From JALYGK01 sp036259835 (GTDB lineage Bacteria > Actinomycetota > UBA4738): DNA of 12,813 bases. This document shows positions 5,559 to 12,743 of this stretch, one piece after another. The notes beneath the pieces were generated by a model that did not search any database, was not told the origin of the DNA, and worked only from the letters and a program-made list of their open reading frames with translations. Position 1 is the stretch's first letter; every line of letters starts with the position of its first letter. The position numbers and the translations under genes were made by a program. The stretch lies in the NCBI GenBank assembly GCA_036259835.1, contig DATABA010000075.1, positions 1 to 12,813 on the forward strand. Reading direction: 5' to 3'.

Positions 5559-6220
5559 TCGCCGGGCGCGGCCGATTTCGCCGGAAGGTCCAGCGAGCCT
5601 TCGAGTCGCCGCGCTACCTCCTCCTCTTCTCCATCGGCATCGATTTCCCGAAGAAGACCCCGTTCGGCGTAAAACCGCCGGAGCGGCATGGTGCTCTCTT
5701 CGTACACCTCGAATCTCCGCCTCACCGTGTCCTCTCGGTCGTCTGCTCGTTGGACCAGCTCGCCGCCGCACACGTCGCACACTCTCTCGACCCGAGGCGG
5801 GTCGAACTCGACGTTGTATGGGGTTCCGCAGTTGGAGCAGCTGCGGCGGCCGGAGATCCGCTTCACAGCGATCTCCTCCTCGATGTGGAAGTACACGGCC
5901 GCAGTGAGAGGTCGCTCGAGCTTCTCGAGGTTCTCCTCCAGGGCCAATGCCTGGGGGACGGTTCGAGGAAAGCCGTCCAGGATGAATCCGCCCTCGATGC
6001 GCTCCAGCCTCTCCACCACCATACGCACGACCACATCGTCGGGCACGAGGTCACCCTTCTCCATGTAGCTCTGGGCGATCTTTCCCAGCTCCGTCTCATG
6101 CTTGACGTTCCACCGGAAGATGTCGCCCGTCGCCACGTGAACGAGCCCGTGATCCTTTGAAAGCCGTTTTGCCTGCGTACCCTTGCCGGCCCCGGGTGGC
6201 CCGAGGAGAACGAGGCGCAC
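5555..6220 (-). CDS. adk: Adenylate kinase, long form with zinc-type LID
   Basis: Catalyses ATP + AMP to 2 ADP in the cytoplasm. The product is 221 residues. The P-loop GPPGAGKGT is at 7-15 (K13), TGD at 31-33 and DGFPRT at 82-87. The LID (about 122-160) carries C128, C131, C148 and C151, a complete four-cysteine structural zinc site as in Bacillus Adk. The start is GTG at 6220, giving MRLVLLGPPGAG. There is no Shine-Dalgarno in the ten bases before it; instead a GC hairpin repeat ends at 6231. It is followed directly by map through an ATGA overlap. The residues after about 212 (LPAKSAAPGE) are a nonconserved tail. Confidence 0.97.
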   Translation of the reverse strand: MRLVLLGPPGAGKGTQAKRLSKDHGLVHVATGDIFRWNVKHETELGKIAQSYMEKGDLVPDDVVVRMVVERLERIEGGFILDGFPRTVPQALALEENLEKLERPLTAAVYFHIEEEIAVKRISGRRSCSNCGTPYNVEFDPPRVERVCDVCGGELVQRADDREDTVRRRFEVYEESTMPLRRFYAERGLLREIDADGEEEEVARRLEGSLDLPAKSAAPGE

Positions 6221-6227
6221 GATTAGT

Positions 6228-6281
6228 GGAGCGCCCGAGGGGCGCAGCGGGGAAGGAGCGCCCGAGGGGCGCAGTGGGAAA
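6228..6281. repeat. Tandem 27-base repeat, two copies, each with a GC-rich hairpin
   Basis: Copies at 6228-6254 and 6255-6281 match at 25 of 27 positions; the first 20 bases are identical. Each contains GCGCCC, loop GAG, GGGCGC (6231-6245 and 6258-6272), a perfect 6-bp stem. A degenerate trace (GGCGCGGGGAAGG) follows at about 6292-6304. They fill the 109-base secY-adk spacer, and the last stem ends ten bases before the adk start on the transcribed strand. There is no T-run, so they are not typical terminators. A role in mRNA stability or translation control is possible but unproven. Confidence 0.8.
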
Positions 6282-6329
6282 AGAACGGAACGGCGCGGGG
6301 AAGGTGGGCGATGCGAATCGCAGCGCGAG

Positions 6330-7601
6330 CTATCGGAGGAACCCCTCGTAGTGCCGCATCATCAGCTGGGATTCCAGTTGCTTCATGGTCTCCAGCGCCA
6401 CTCCCACTGTGATCAGGATGCTGGTCCCTCCGAACGGGAACTCGTTGATCGCCCAGATGGCCAGGAACACGGACGGAATCAGGGCGATCGCGGCCAGGAA
6501 CAGCGAGCCCGGCAGCGTGATGCGGTTGAGGATCGTGGAGAGGTACTGCGCCGTGGGCGGTCCCGGACGAATGCCGGGGATGAACCCTCCGTACTTCCGA
6601 ATGTTGTCGGCGGTGTCGAGCGGGTTGAAGCTGATCGCGGTGTAGAAGTACGCGAAGAACACCACCAGTAACCCGTACAGCAGCATGTAGACGATGCTCG
6701 ACTGCCGAAGCAGTGTGTTGTTGACGAAGTTCTGGAACCACTGGGCGTGAATCACGTTCTGGAGGAGCGTGGGGAAGTACAGAACCGATGAGGCGAAGAT
6801 GATCGGGATGACGCCAGCCTGGTTGACCTTCAGCGGAATGTACGTGCTCTGGCCGCCCATCATTCGTCGGCCGACGACCCGCTTCGCGTACTGAACCGGG
6901 ATTCGGCGCTGCCCTTGCTCCATGAACACAACGGCCAGGATGATCAGAATCCCCAGGCCAACCAGGAAGAAGAACTTCGCCTGGCCGGCGCTCCTCAGGA
7001 TCGCCGCCCCCTCCGCGGGGAGGGTGGAGATCACGCTGGTGAAGATGAGGATCGACATGCCGTTGCCTATGCCGCGCTGGGTGATGAGCTCGCCGAGCCA
7101 CATGATCATGGCCGTGCCGGCGGTCAGCGTGAGCACGATCAGCGCGACACGCGGTGCCGAGAAGACTCGGACCACCTGGAACTGGTTGTGGAAGAGAAAC
7201 ACCAGACCGGTGGACTGCAACAGGGCCAGGACCACCGTCATGTAACGGGTCCACTGGGTGATCTTCTTGATCCCCTGTTCACCCTGCTTCTGCCACTGCT
7301 CGAGCTTGGGGATCACCACAGTGAGGAGCTGCATGATGATCGAGCTCGTGATGTACGGCATGATCCCAAGGGAGAACACGGCGAACCGTGTCAACGCCCC
7401 GCCGGAGAAGAGGTCGATGAACTGCAGGGCCGAAAGGCCCCGGCCGCTGGTCGCGTTACGAAGCTCTTCGAGCGCCGCCAGGTTGATGTTCGGTGCTGGC
7501 AGGTGGGAGCCGAGCCGGAACACGGCGATGATCCCGACCGTGAACAGGATCTTCTTACGAAGGTCCGGGATTTTGAACGCGTTGACGAATGCCTTCAGCA
7601 T
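6330..7601 (-). CDS. secY: Protein translocase channel subunit SecY
   Basis: Central pore of the SecYEG translocon in the cytoplasmic membrane, with about ten membrane segments in 423 residues. It begins MLKAFVNAFKIPDLRKKILF. The plug/TM2 region GIMPYITSSIIMQLL lies at 79-93, the second signature MWLGELITQRGIGNGMSILI at about 157-176, and the family C-terminus RHYEGFLR is present. The large cytoplasmic loops with basic residues (QGQRRIPVQYAKRVVGRR near 230) that contact SecA and the ribosome are intact. It starts at ATG 13 bases after rplO, with GAAGAG as a weak ribosome-binding site. The location at the end of the spc genes followed by adk-map is standard. Confidence 0.98.
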   Translation of the reverse strand: MLKAFVNAFKIPDLRKKILFTVGIIAVFRLGSHLPAPNINLAALEELRNATSGRGLSALQFIDLFSGGALTRFAVFSLGIMPYITSSIIMQLLTVVIPKLEQWQKQGEQGIKKITQWTRYMTVVLALLQSTGLVFLFHNQFQVVRVFSAPRVALIVLTLTAGTAMIMWLGELITQRGIGNGMSILIFTSVISTLPAEGAAILRSAGQAKFFFLVGLGILIILAVVFMEQGQRRIPVQYAKRVVGRRMMGGQSTYIPLKVNQAGVIPIIFASSVLYFPTLLQNVIHAQWFQNFVNNTLLRQSSIVYMLLYGLLVVFFAYFYTAISFNPLDTADNIRKYGGFIPGIRPGPPTAQYLSTILNRITLPGSLFLAAIALIPSVFLAIWAINEFPFGGTSILITVGVALETMKQLESQLMMRHYEGFLR

Positions 7602-7614
7602 CTCTTCGCGACTC

Positions 7615-8067
7615 TTAGTCTAACGGCGACGGAAGGATCTCCACGCGTCCGCCGGCCCCCTCGATCTTCCCCCTCGCCGCGTCGGATACGGCGTGGGCTG
7701 AGACCGAGAGCGGCTTGTCCAGCTCGCCGTTGCCGAGGATCTTGACGGGGAGCGCTTTTCGAACCAGACCACGCTCGCGAAGAAGCTCCGGCGTCACGGT
7801 CGTCCTGGCCTCGAACACCTGCGCGAGTCGCTCCACGTTCACCACAGCCCACTCCTCGCGATTTGGATTGGTAAAGCCCTTCAGCTTTGGCGTTCGGCGC
7901 TGAATCGGCATCTGTCCACCCTCGAAGCCGATCCGTGAGTTGTGCCGGGCCAGATATCCCTTGGTCCCCCGACCGGCCGTCTTTCCGCGACGGCCCGCCC
8001 GTCCTCGACCTACCCGCCGACGGGGCCGCTTGGCGCCGTCTCCTGGACGAAGGTGGTGAAGTTTCAT
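7615..8067 (-). CDS. rplO: 50S ribosomal protein L15
   Basis: Late-assembly large-subunit protein that threads through 23S rRNA domains. The product is 150 residues. The glycine/arginine-rich N-terminus is typical (MKLHHLRPGDGAKRPRRRVG, then GRAGRRGKTAGRGTKG). The conserved FEGGQMPIQRRTPKLKGF follows, then a globular domain ending VEILPSPLD. Its ATG overlaps the rpmD stop by ATGA, and secY begins 13 bases after its TAA. Confidence 0.97.
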   Translation of the reverse strand: MKLHHLRPGDGAKRPRRRVGRGRAGRRGKTAGRGTKGYLARHNSRIGFEGGQMPIQRRTPKLKGFTNPNREEWAVVNVERLAQVFEARTTVTPELLRERGLVRKALPVKILGNGELDKPLSVSAHAVSDAARGKIEGAGGRVEILPSPLD

Positions 8068-8249
8068 TCCTCGACCTCCTCGACTCGAACGAGGTGGGAG
8101 ACCTTTTGGATCATTCCGCGGATCTCGGGGCGATCGTCTTTCACCACCGAATCATTGATCCGATGAAGGCCGAGTGCTCGAACCGTCGCCTTCTGGTCCT
8201 TGGGGCGATCGATAACGGAGCGCATCTGGGTCACCTTAAGCCTGGCCAT
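8064..8249 (-). CDS. rpmD: 50S ribosomal protein L30
   Basis: Small large-subunit protein of 61 residues, MARLKVTQMRSVIDRPKDQK through HRINDSVVKDDRPEIRGMI to a C-terminus with extra acid residues (VRVEEVEE). The start at 8249 was chosen because family members begin MA.LKVTQ and GAGGAGG lies nine bases upstream. An upstream ATG at 8267 would add MRRPPA, read from the end of rpsE. The start lies inside rpsE, giving a 14-base overlap, and its stop overlaps the rplO ATG. Confidence 0.95.
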   Translation of the reverse strand: MARLKVTQMRSVIDRPKDQKATVRALGLHRINDSVVKDDRPEIRGMIQKVSHLVRVEEVEE

Positions 8250-8835
8250 CGCCGGCGGCCTCCTCATCCGTTTCCGCCCGTTTGGCGGCCATGGCCATCT
8301 GGGCGTCGGCGACGCCCTGGACCATCAGACCCGGCGCGACCTCACGGGCGTCCCTGCCTCGGAGACGAGCGACCTCCTCCGGACGCCTCAGCTGGCGAAG
8401 CCCCTTGATGGCGGCGTGCACGATGTTGATCGGGTTGTCCGAGCCAAGCGACTTGGATAGCACGTCCTTGATCCCGGCGGCCTCAACCACGGCACGAACC
8501 GGCCCTCCGGCAATGACACCGGTTCCAGGCGCGGCCGGCTTGAGCAGCACCACACCGGCGCTGTCCTCGCCGATGACCTCGTGCGGAATGGTCGTGTTCA
8601 TGAGCGGAACCTCGAACATGCTCTTCTTCGCAACCTCAACACCCTTCTGGATGGCAGCAGGGACTTCCTTGGCCTTGCCGTACCCGACGCCGACTCGGCC
8701 GGCGCCGTCGCCCACCACCACGAGCGCCGTGAAGCTGAAGCGGCGGCCACCCTTGACCACCTTGGCCACGCGGTTGATTGAGACCACACGTTCCTCGAAC
8801 GGCGATCGGTCCCCTCCCTGGTCGTAGCGCCTCAA
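8236..8835 (-). CDS. rpsE: 30S ribosomal protein S5
   Basis: Small-subunit protein important for translational fidelity at the mRNA entry site. The 199-residue product has the S5 double-stranded RNA-binding domain (FEERVVSINRVAKVVKGGRR, then FSFTALVVVGDG, GYGKAKEVPAAI) and the C-terminal domain (VLLKPAAPGTGVIAGGPVRA, DVLSKSLGSDNPINIVHA). The start is TTG at 8835, overlapping the rplR stop as TTGA, with a GGGG stretch upstream. The N-terminal arm is short compared with streptomycete S5. The acidic/alanine C-tail ends over rpmD. Confidence 0.96.
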   Translation of the reverse strand: MRRYDQGGDRSPFEERVVSINRVAKVVKGGRRFSFTALVVVGDGAGRVGVGYGKAKEVPAAIQKGVEVAKKSMFEVPLMNTTIPHEVIGEDSAGVVLLKPAAPGTGVIAGGPVRAVVEAAGIKDVLSKSLGSDNPINIVHAAIKGLRQLRRPEEVARLRGRDAREVAPGLMVQGVADAQMAMAAKRAETDEEAAGDGQA

Positions 8836-9179
8836 ATCTGCAACCCCGCCTCTCTGGCTCCCTCAGCCACCGCACGCACTCGACCGTGGTAGAGCCGGCC
8901 GCCTCGGTCGAACACCGCCCGCTCGCCGCCGGCTGCCTTGGCCCGCTCCGCGATCGCCTTCCCCACCTCTTTGGCGCGAGCGGTCTTGTCACCCTGCGGA
9001 CTGCCCAGATCCGAGGCGGCAGCCATGGTCCTCGCAGTGAGGTCGTCCACGAGCTGGGCATAGATGTGGCGGTTGGATCGGTAAACGGCCAACCGGGGGC
9101 GTTCCTGGGTTCCGAACACGTTCTTCCGGACTCGGCGGTGTCGCCGAAGCCGCGCCCGACGCTTGAGCTCCGGTCTCAT
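8832..9179 (-). CDS. rplR: 50S ribosomal protein L18
   Basis: 5S rRNA-binding protein of the central protuberance, working with L5. The product is 115 residues. A basic N-terminus (KRRARLRRHRRVRKNVFGT) is followed by RPRLAVYRSNRHIYAQLVDD, GKAIAERAKAAG, FDRGGRLYHGRVRAVAEGAR and the family end REAGLQI. The ATG overlaps the rplF stop by ATGA. The D..G..YHGRV block and length are typical. Confidence 0.97.
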   Translation of the reverse strand: MRPELKRRARLRRHRRVRKNVFGTQERPRLAVYRSNRHIYAQLVDDLTARTMAAASDLGSPQGDKTARAKEVGKAIAERAKAAGGERAVFDRGGRLYHGRVRAVAEGAREAGLQI

Positions 9180-9724
9180 CGGGTCGCTCCCTTCGCCGCC
9201 TTGCCCGCCTTCTTCTTGACCTCTTCGCCCTCGTACCGAATTCCCTTGCCCTTGTACGGCTCGGGCTTCCGGATCTTCCGGATCTCCGCTGCAACCTCGC
9301 CCACCAGTTGCTTGTCGATGCCGCGGACGACGATCCGCGTCGGAGCCGGAACCTCGAACTCGATGCCGGGCGGCGCCTTGAACGGGACAGGATGGGAATA
9401 GCCGGCGGCGATCTCGAGGTCCGAACCCTTGAGCGTTGCCCGATAGCCCACGCCGATGATCTCCAGCCGCTTCTCGAACCCCTTGGTCACACCCTCGACC
9501 ATGTTGGCGATCAAGCTGCGCGTTAGGCCGTGGAGCGATCGATGGAGGCGCTCGTCGCTGGGGCGCTCCACTCGAACGGTGCTGTCTTCCAACACGATTC
9601 GAAGGTCTGGGTGAAAGGTCTGCTCGAGTGTGCCGCGCGGTCCCTTCACCGAGACGCGACCGCCCTCGACGTTGACCTCAACGCCGGACGGGATGCTTAT
9701 GGGTTGTTTTCCGATACGTGACAT
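9176..9724 (-). CDS. rplF: 50S ribosomal protein L6
   Basis: Large-subunit protein near the GTPase centre and sarcin-ricin loop. It is 182 residues with the two repeated L6 folds: MSRIGKQPISIPSGVEVNVE, VKGPRGTLEQ, then VEGVTKGFEKRLEIIGVGYR, and the signature-bearing end PEPYKGKGIRYEGEEVKKKAGKA. It starts at ATG with AGGAG six bases upstream, seven bases after rpsH. The alanine/lysine tail is variable in the family. Confidence 0.98.
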   Translation of the reverse strand: MSRIGKQPISIPSGVEVNVEGGRVSVKGPRGTLEQTFHPDLRIVLEDSTVRVERPSDERLHRSLHGLTRSLIANMVEGVTKGFEKRLEIIGVGYRATLKGSDLEIAAGYSHPVPFKAPPGIEFEVPAPTRIVVRGIDKQLVGEVAAEIRKIRKPEPYKGKGIRYEGEEVKKKAGKAAKGATR

Positions 9725-9731
9725 AGCGCTC

Positions 9732-10130
9732 CTACCATACGTAGGCGAGAACCTCGCCCCCGATGCCGAGCTTCTTGGCCTGCCGATCGGTCATGAGCCC
9801 CTGTGACGTGGACAGGATGGCGATCCCCAGCCCGCCTCGGACCCGCGGGATATCGCCGCGTCCGGCGAACACTCGCCTCCCGGGGCGAGAGATTCGTTTG
9901 AGCCCGGTGATCGTCCGCTCGCGGTTCGGGCCATACTTGAGACGCACCGTGATACGCCGGTCCTTGCCCTCGCCCTCAACTGCGGTCTCGGCGAGATACC
10001 CCTCTCCGGCCAGGATCTCGGTGATCCGCTCCTTCAGTGAGGAGCTCGGGATAGTGATCTCCTCCTTGTACGACATGCTCGCGTTGCGCAACCGCGTCAG
10101 GAGGTCGGCGACCGGATCCGTCATGACCAT
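9732..10130 (-). CDS. rpsH: 30S ribosomal protein S8
   Basis: Primary 16S rRNA-binding protein of the central domain; in E. coli it is also the repressor of the spc operon. The product is 132 residues with TDPVADLLTRLRNASMSYKE, the conserved GLKRISRPGRRVF, and the C-terminal GGLGIAILSTSQGLMTDRQA block. Two in-frame ATGs, at 10130 and 10124, are possible starts (MVMTDP or MTDP); both have weak ribosome-binding sites. I kept the first. It lies 37 bases after rpsN. Confidence 0.97.
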   Translation of the reverse strand: MVMTDPVADLLTRLRNASMSYKEEITIPSSSLKERITEILAGEGYLAETAVEGEGKDRRITVRLKYGPNRERTITGLKRISRPGRRVFAGRGDIPRVRGGLGIAILSTSQGLMTDRQAKKLGIGGEVLAYVW

Positions 10131-10167
10131 TCCGGCACCCCGGTTCTCTCGTTGCTTTTCATCTCTG

Positions 10168-10356
10168 TCACCACGAAGCCTTCGTCACGCCCGGGATCTC
10201 CCCCTGGTGGGCCAGCTCTCGGAAACAGATCCTGCAGAGCAGGAAATCCTTGAACACCGCGCGCGGGCGTCCGCAGCGTCCGCATCGCGTATACGCGCGA
10301 GCGGAGAACTTCTTTCCGGCCCGCTTCTGCTTCTCGACCAACGCCTTCTTCGCCAC
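10168..10356 (-). CDS. rpsZ: 30S ribosomal protein S14, zinc-binding short form
   Basis: Head protein of the small subunit. It is 62 residues, the short C+ type rather than the 101-residue zinc-free type. The cysteines C25, C28, C41 and C44 (CGRC...CRIC) form a complete zinc ribbon. MAKKALVEKQKR, FSARAYTRC and the end PGVTKASW are diagnostic. It starts at GTG with AGGAG six bases upstream, 17 bases after rplE. Also called rpsN type Z. Confidence 0.97.
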   Translation of the reverse strand: MAKKALVEKQKRAGKKFSARAYTRCGRCGRPRAVFKDFLLCRICFRELAHQGEIPGVTKASW

Positions 10357-10373
10357 GTCTCTCTCCTGTATCC

Positions 10374-10979
10374 CTATCCCGCCGCAGCAGCCGGCGCGGC
10401 GTGCCGCTGGAACGGGAACCCCAGGGCCAGCAACAGCGCCCGGGCCTCATCGTCATCCTGGGCGGTCGTGACGATGGTGATGTCCATCCCGCGGACCTTG
10501 ACCACCCTGTCGTAGTCGATCTCCGGGAAGATCAGTTGCTCCGTGACCCCGATGGTGTAGTTTCCGCGACCGTCAAACCCATCGGGGTCGAGCCCACGGA
10601 AGTCCCGGATCCGTGGCAGCGCCGTCGAGAGCAGCCGGTCGAGGAACTCCCACATACGCGCTCCGCGAAGCGTCACCTTGGCCCCGATGGCCATTCCCTC
10701 GCGGAGCTTGAAGCCGGCGATCGACTTCCTGGCCCGAGTGACCAGGGGCTTTTGACCGGTTATCTGCGTCAGATCGGCAAGGGCTGCGTCCAGCATCTTG
10801 GCGTCGCGGACGGCGTCGCCCACGCCCATGTTCACGACGATCTTCTCGACCGTCGGGACGCGCATGGGGTTGCTCTTGTCCAGCTCCCTTTGAAGAGCTG
10901 GGAGAACCTCAGCGCGAAACCGCTCCTTGAGCCGGGGCACCGGTCCTTGGTTCGTCGTTTTCTGGTTCGCCTTCGCCAT
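10374..10979 (-). CDS. rplE: 50S ribosomal protein L5
   Basis: 5S rRNA-binding protein of the central protuberance that contacts the P-site tRNA and S13. From the ATG at 10979 it is 201 residues. Typical blocks are VPTVEKIVVNMGVGDA, TGQKPLVTRARKSIAGFKLR, IGAKVTLRGARMWEFLDRL, DFRGLDPDGFDGRGNYTIGV and IFPEIDYDRV. I rejected a longer in-frame start because it would run back through rplX. GGAG lies eight bases upstream, and the gap to rplX is two bases. The end has an unusual alanine/proline tail (RHAAPAAAAG), about ten residues beyond the usual C-terminus. Confidence 0.97.
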   Translation of the reverse strand: MAKANQKTTNQGPVPRLKERFRAEVLPALQRELDKSNPMRVPTVEKIVVNMGVGDAVRDAKMLDAALADLTQITGQKPLVTRARKSIAGFKLREGMAIGAKVTLRGARMWEFLDRLLSTALPRIRDFRGLDPDGFDGRGNYTIGVTEQLIFPEIDYDRVVKVRGMDITIVTTAQDDDEARALLLALGFPFQRHAAPAAAAG

Positions 10980-10981
10980 CT

Positions 10982-11311
10982 CTAGTTCTCCGACTCGCAA
11001 TGCCGGCAGATCCGGACCTTCAAGCCGTTCTCGACGCGGTGGCCGATTCGGGTCGGCCTCCCACAGGTCTTGCACACGAGCTGCACGTTCGAAAGGTCAA
11101 CCGGGAGCTCCTTGGTCACGATGCCGCCTTCCTGCAGCCGACCGGACGTTCGGGACGGCCGCATTTGCATGTGCCGCTTGACGCGGTTGACACCCTCGAC
11201 CATGACCCGGTTGTCCTTCGGGAACACGTTGACCACCCGCCCGCGCTTACCGGCGTCCTTGCCCGAGATCACCTGGACTTCGTCGTTCTTGCGGATGTCC
11301 GGAGTCGCCAT
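10982..11311 (-). CDS. rplX: 50S ribosomal protein L24 with C-terminal zinc site
   Basis: Early-assembly large-subunit protein near the peptide exit tunnel. The product is 109 residues. A KOW-type N-terminal region (DEVQVISGKDAGKRGRVVNV) is followed by VEGVNRVKRHMQ and GGIVTKELPVDLSNVQLVC. C80, C83, C102 and C105 (CKTC...CRHC) form a full putative zinc ribbon; many actinobacterial L24 proteins have lost part of it, as I recall. It starts at ATG two bases after rplN, with GGAGG ten bases upstream. Confidence 0.97.
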   Translation of the reverse strand: MATPDIRKNDEVQVISGKDAGKRGRVVNVFPKDNRVMVEGVNRVKRHMQMRPSRTSGRLQEGGIVTKELPVDLSNVQLVCKTCGRPTRIGHRVENGLKVRICRHCESEN

Positions 11312-11313
11312 GG

Positions 11314-11682
11314 TTAGAGGACCTCCGGCGCAAGCGAAATGATTTTCATGAACCGCTTCTCGCGAAGCTCTCGCGCCACCGGGCCGAAGATGCGGGTGCC
11401 GCGGGGGTTTCGGGCGTCGGTGAGCAGGACGACGGCGTTGTCGTCGAACCTGATGTACGACCCGTCCGAGCGGCGGCGCTCCTTCGCCGTCCGCACCACC
11501 ACACCCTGCACCACGTCACCTCGTTTCACGGCGCTCCCCGGAAGCGCGTCCTTTACCGAACCCACCACGATGTCGCCGAGTCCCGCATACCGGCGGCCCG
11601 AACCGCCCAGCACCCGGATCACCAGGACCTCGCGGGCCCCGGTGTTGTCCGCCACGCGGCATCGCGTCTCTTGCTGAATCAC
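11314..11682 (-). CDS. rplN: 50S ribosomal protein L14
   Basis: Large-subunit protein at the subunit interface (bridge with 16S helix 14) and the site bound by the silencing factor RsfS. The product is 122 residues with MIQQETRCRVADNTGAREVL, GDIVVGSVKDALPG, VKRGDVVQGVVVRT, IRFDDNAVVLL and the end RFMKIISLAPEVL. It starts at GTG, three bases after rpsQ, with no ideal ribosome-binding site, consistent with coupling. Its length is exactly that of the family. Confidence 0.98.
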   Translation of the reverse strand: MIQQETRCRVADNTGAREVLVIRVLGGSGRRYAGLGDIVVGSVKDALPGSAVKRGDVVQGVVVRTAKERRRSDGSYIRFDDNAVVLLTDARNPRGTRIFGPVARELREKRFMKIISLAPEVL

Positions 11683-11685
11683 GCC

Positions 11686-11964
11686 TTATTTGGCCCTCTC
11701 CACGACCTGGACCACTCGCCATCTCTTGGTTTTCGAGAGAGGCCGCGTCTCCATGATTCGCACGGTGTCGCCAATGTGCGCGTCATTCGCCTCGTCGTGT
11801 GCGATGAACTTCCGAGACCGCCGGATGATCCGCCCGTACAGCCGGTGCCGGACCTGATCCGTCACGCTCACGACCACGGTCTTGTCCGTGGCGTCTTTCA
11901 CCACCACGCCGGTCCGGACCTTGCGCTGGGCGCGCTTTTCGACGTCCTGTTGCCGCGCGCTCAT
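11686..11964 (-). CDS. rpsQ: 30S ribosomal protein S17
   Basis: OB-fold primary binder of 16S rRNA in the 5' domain. The product is 92 residues: RKVRTGVVVKDATDKTVVVS, then RHRLYGRIIRRSRKFIAHDE, the conserved GDTVRIMETRPLSKTKRWRV, and an end at VERAK. The ATG overlaps the rpmC stop by ATGA. The first twelve residues (MSARQQDVEKRA) are the usual variable arm. Confidence 0.97.
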   Translation of the reverse strand: MSARQQDVEKRAQRKVRTGVVVKDATDKTVVVSVTDQVRHRLYGRIIRRSRKFIAHDEANDAHIGDTVRIMETRPLSKTKRWRVVQVVERAK

Positions 11965-12326
11965 CGCTCCTCCTCAGAGGGCGCCTCGACCGCTCCCTGG
12001 GCGGCTTCCTGTTCGATTCGAGCGTCCTGGGCAAGGTCGGTCAGCGCTCGGCCCTTCAACTCGCCTCGAGCGATTGCTTCCCTCCGCTCCTCCAGCGCCT
12101 CGCGATCGGCCGCGGCGATCTGTGCCTCCAGCTCCTCTTCGGTCTGCCGCTCGCGAAGGACCGTCAGGATCCGGGCGATGTCGTGCCTGACCTGCTTCAC
12201 GCGCATCGGGTTATCGAGCTGGCCGGTCGCCGACTGGAACCGGAGGTTGAACAGTTCTTCCTTCTGCGACTCCAGCCGCACGAGCAGCTCATCACTCGGA
12301 AGGTCACGAAGCTCGGTGGACTTCAT
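11961..12326 (-). CDS. rpmC: 50S ribosomal protein L29 with a long acidic C-terminal extension
   Basis: L29 sits beside L23 at the peptide exit and helps form the docking platform for trigger factor and SRP. Residues 1 to about 64 are ordinary L29: MKSTELRDLPSDELLVRLES, NLRFQSATGQLDNPMRVKQV and RHDIARILTVLRER. The family is usually 60-75 residues, but this one continues to 121. The extra 55 or so residues are rich in Glu, Ala, Gln and Arg (EALEERREAIARGELKGRAL) and look helical or coiled-coil, ending in EAPSEEER. It starts at ATG immediately after the rplP TAG (no gap) and overlaps rpsQ by four bases, so the extension is truly in frame and bounded by normal gene junctions. Confidence 0.95.
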   Translation of the reverse strand: MKSTELRDLPSDELLVRLESQKEELFNLRFQSATGQLDNPMRVKQVRHDIARILTVLRERQTEEELEAQIAAADREALEERREAIARGELKGRALTDLAQDARIEQEAAQGAVEAPSEEER

Positions 12327-12743
12327 CTATTCGACCCCCGCGCGAGTGATGAACTTGGACTTGATCGGAAGCTTGTGCGCGGCTCGCATCATGGCCTCTC
12401 GGGCGATGGGCTCGGCGACACCGGAAAGCTCGAACATCACGCGGCCGGGCTTAATGACGGCCACCCAACCCTCGGGATTCCCCTTACCTGAGCCCATCCG
12501 TGTCTCGGCCGGCTTCTTCGTGTACGGCTTGTCCGGGAAGATGTTGATCCAGACTTTTCCGCCCCGGCGGATGTGCCGCGTCATGGCGACTCGAGCCGCC
12601 TCGATCTGTCGGTTGGTCAGCCACCCCGCCTCCAACGCCAGCAGTCCGTAGTCGCCGAAGTGGACCTCGGTCCCGCCCTTGGCGCGGCCCCGCATTCGGC
12701 CCCGATGCTGCTTCCGGTGCTTCACCCTCTTGGGCATCAACAT
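12327..12743 (-). CDS. rplP: 50S ribosomal protein L16
   Basis: Large-subunit protein near the A-site tRNA and peptidyl-transferase centre. The product is 138 residues, beginning MLMPKRVKHRKQHRGRMRGR, with FGDYGLLALEAGWLTNRQIE, then VWINIFPDKPYTKKPAETRM, GSGKG and WVAVIKPGRVMFELSG, the L16 signatures. I used the ATG at 12743, not the next one at 12737, because MLxPKR is the conserved start. That ATG shares one base with the rpsC stop (TGATG). Confidence 0.98.
   Translation of the reverse strand: MLMPKRVKHRKQHRGRMRGRAKGGTEVHFGDYGLLALEAGWLTNRQIEAARVAMTRHIRRGGKVWINIFPDKPYTKKPAETRMGSGKGNPEGWVAVIKPGRVMFELSGVAEPIAREAMMRAAHKLPIKSKFITRAGVE

Noticed and set aside
6228..6281. CRISPR-like array
   Set aside because: Only two directly abutting copies with no unique spacers and no cas genes; it is a simple tandem hairpin repeat.
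6157..6351. Plus-strand peptide with repeated ERPRGA(A/V)GKE units
   Set aside because: It is the translation of the tandem DNA repeat in the noncoding spacer, with no ribosome-binding site and partly antisense to adk; not a convincing gene.
10374..11075. Longer L5 starting inside rplX
   Set aside because: The 32 extra residues come from another frame of rplX. The ATG at 10979 has a good ribosome-binding site and gives the family length.
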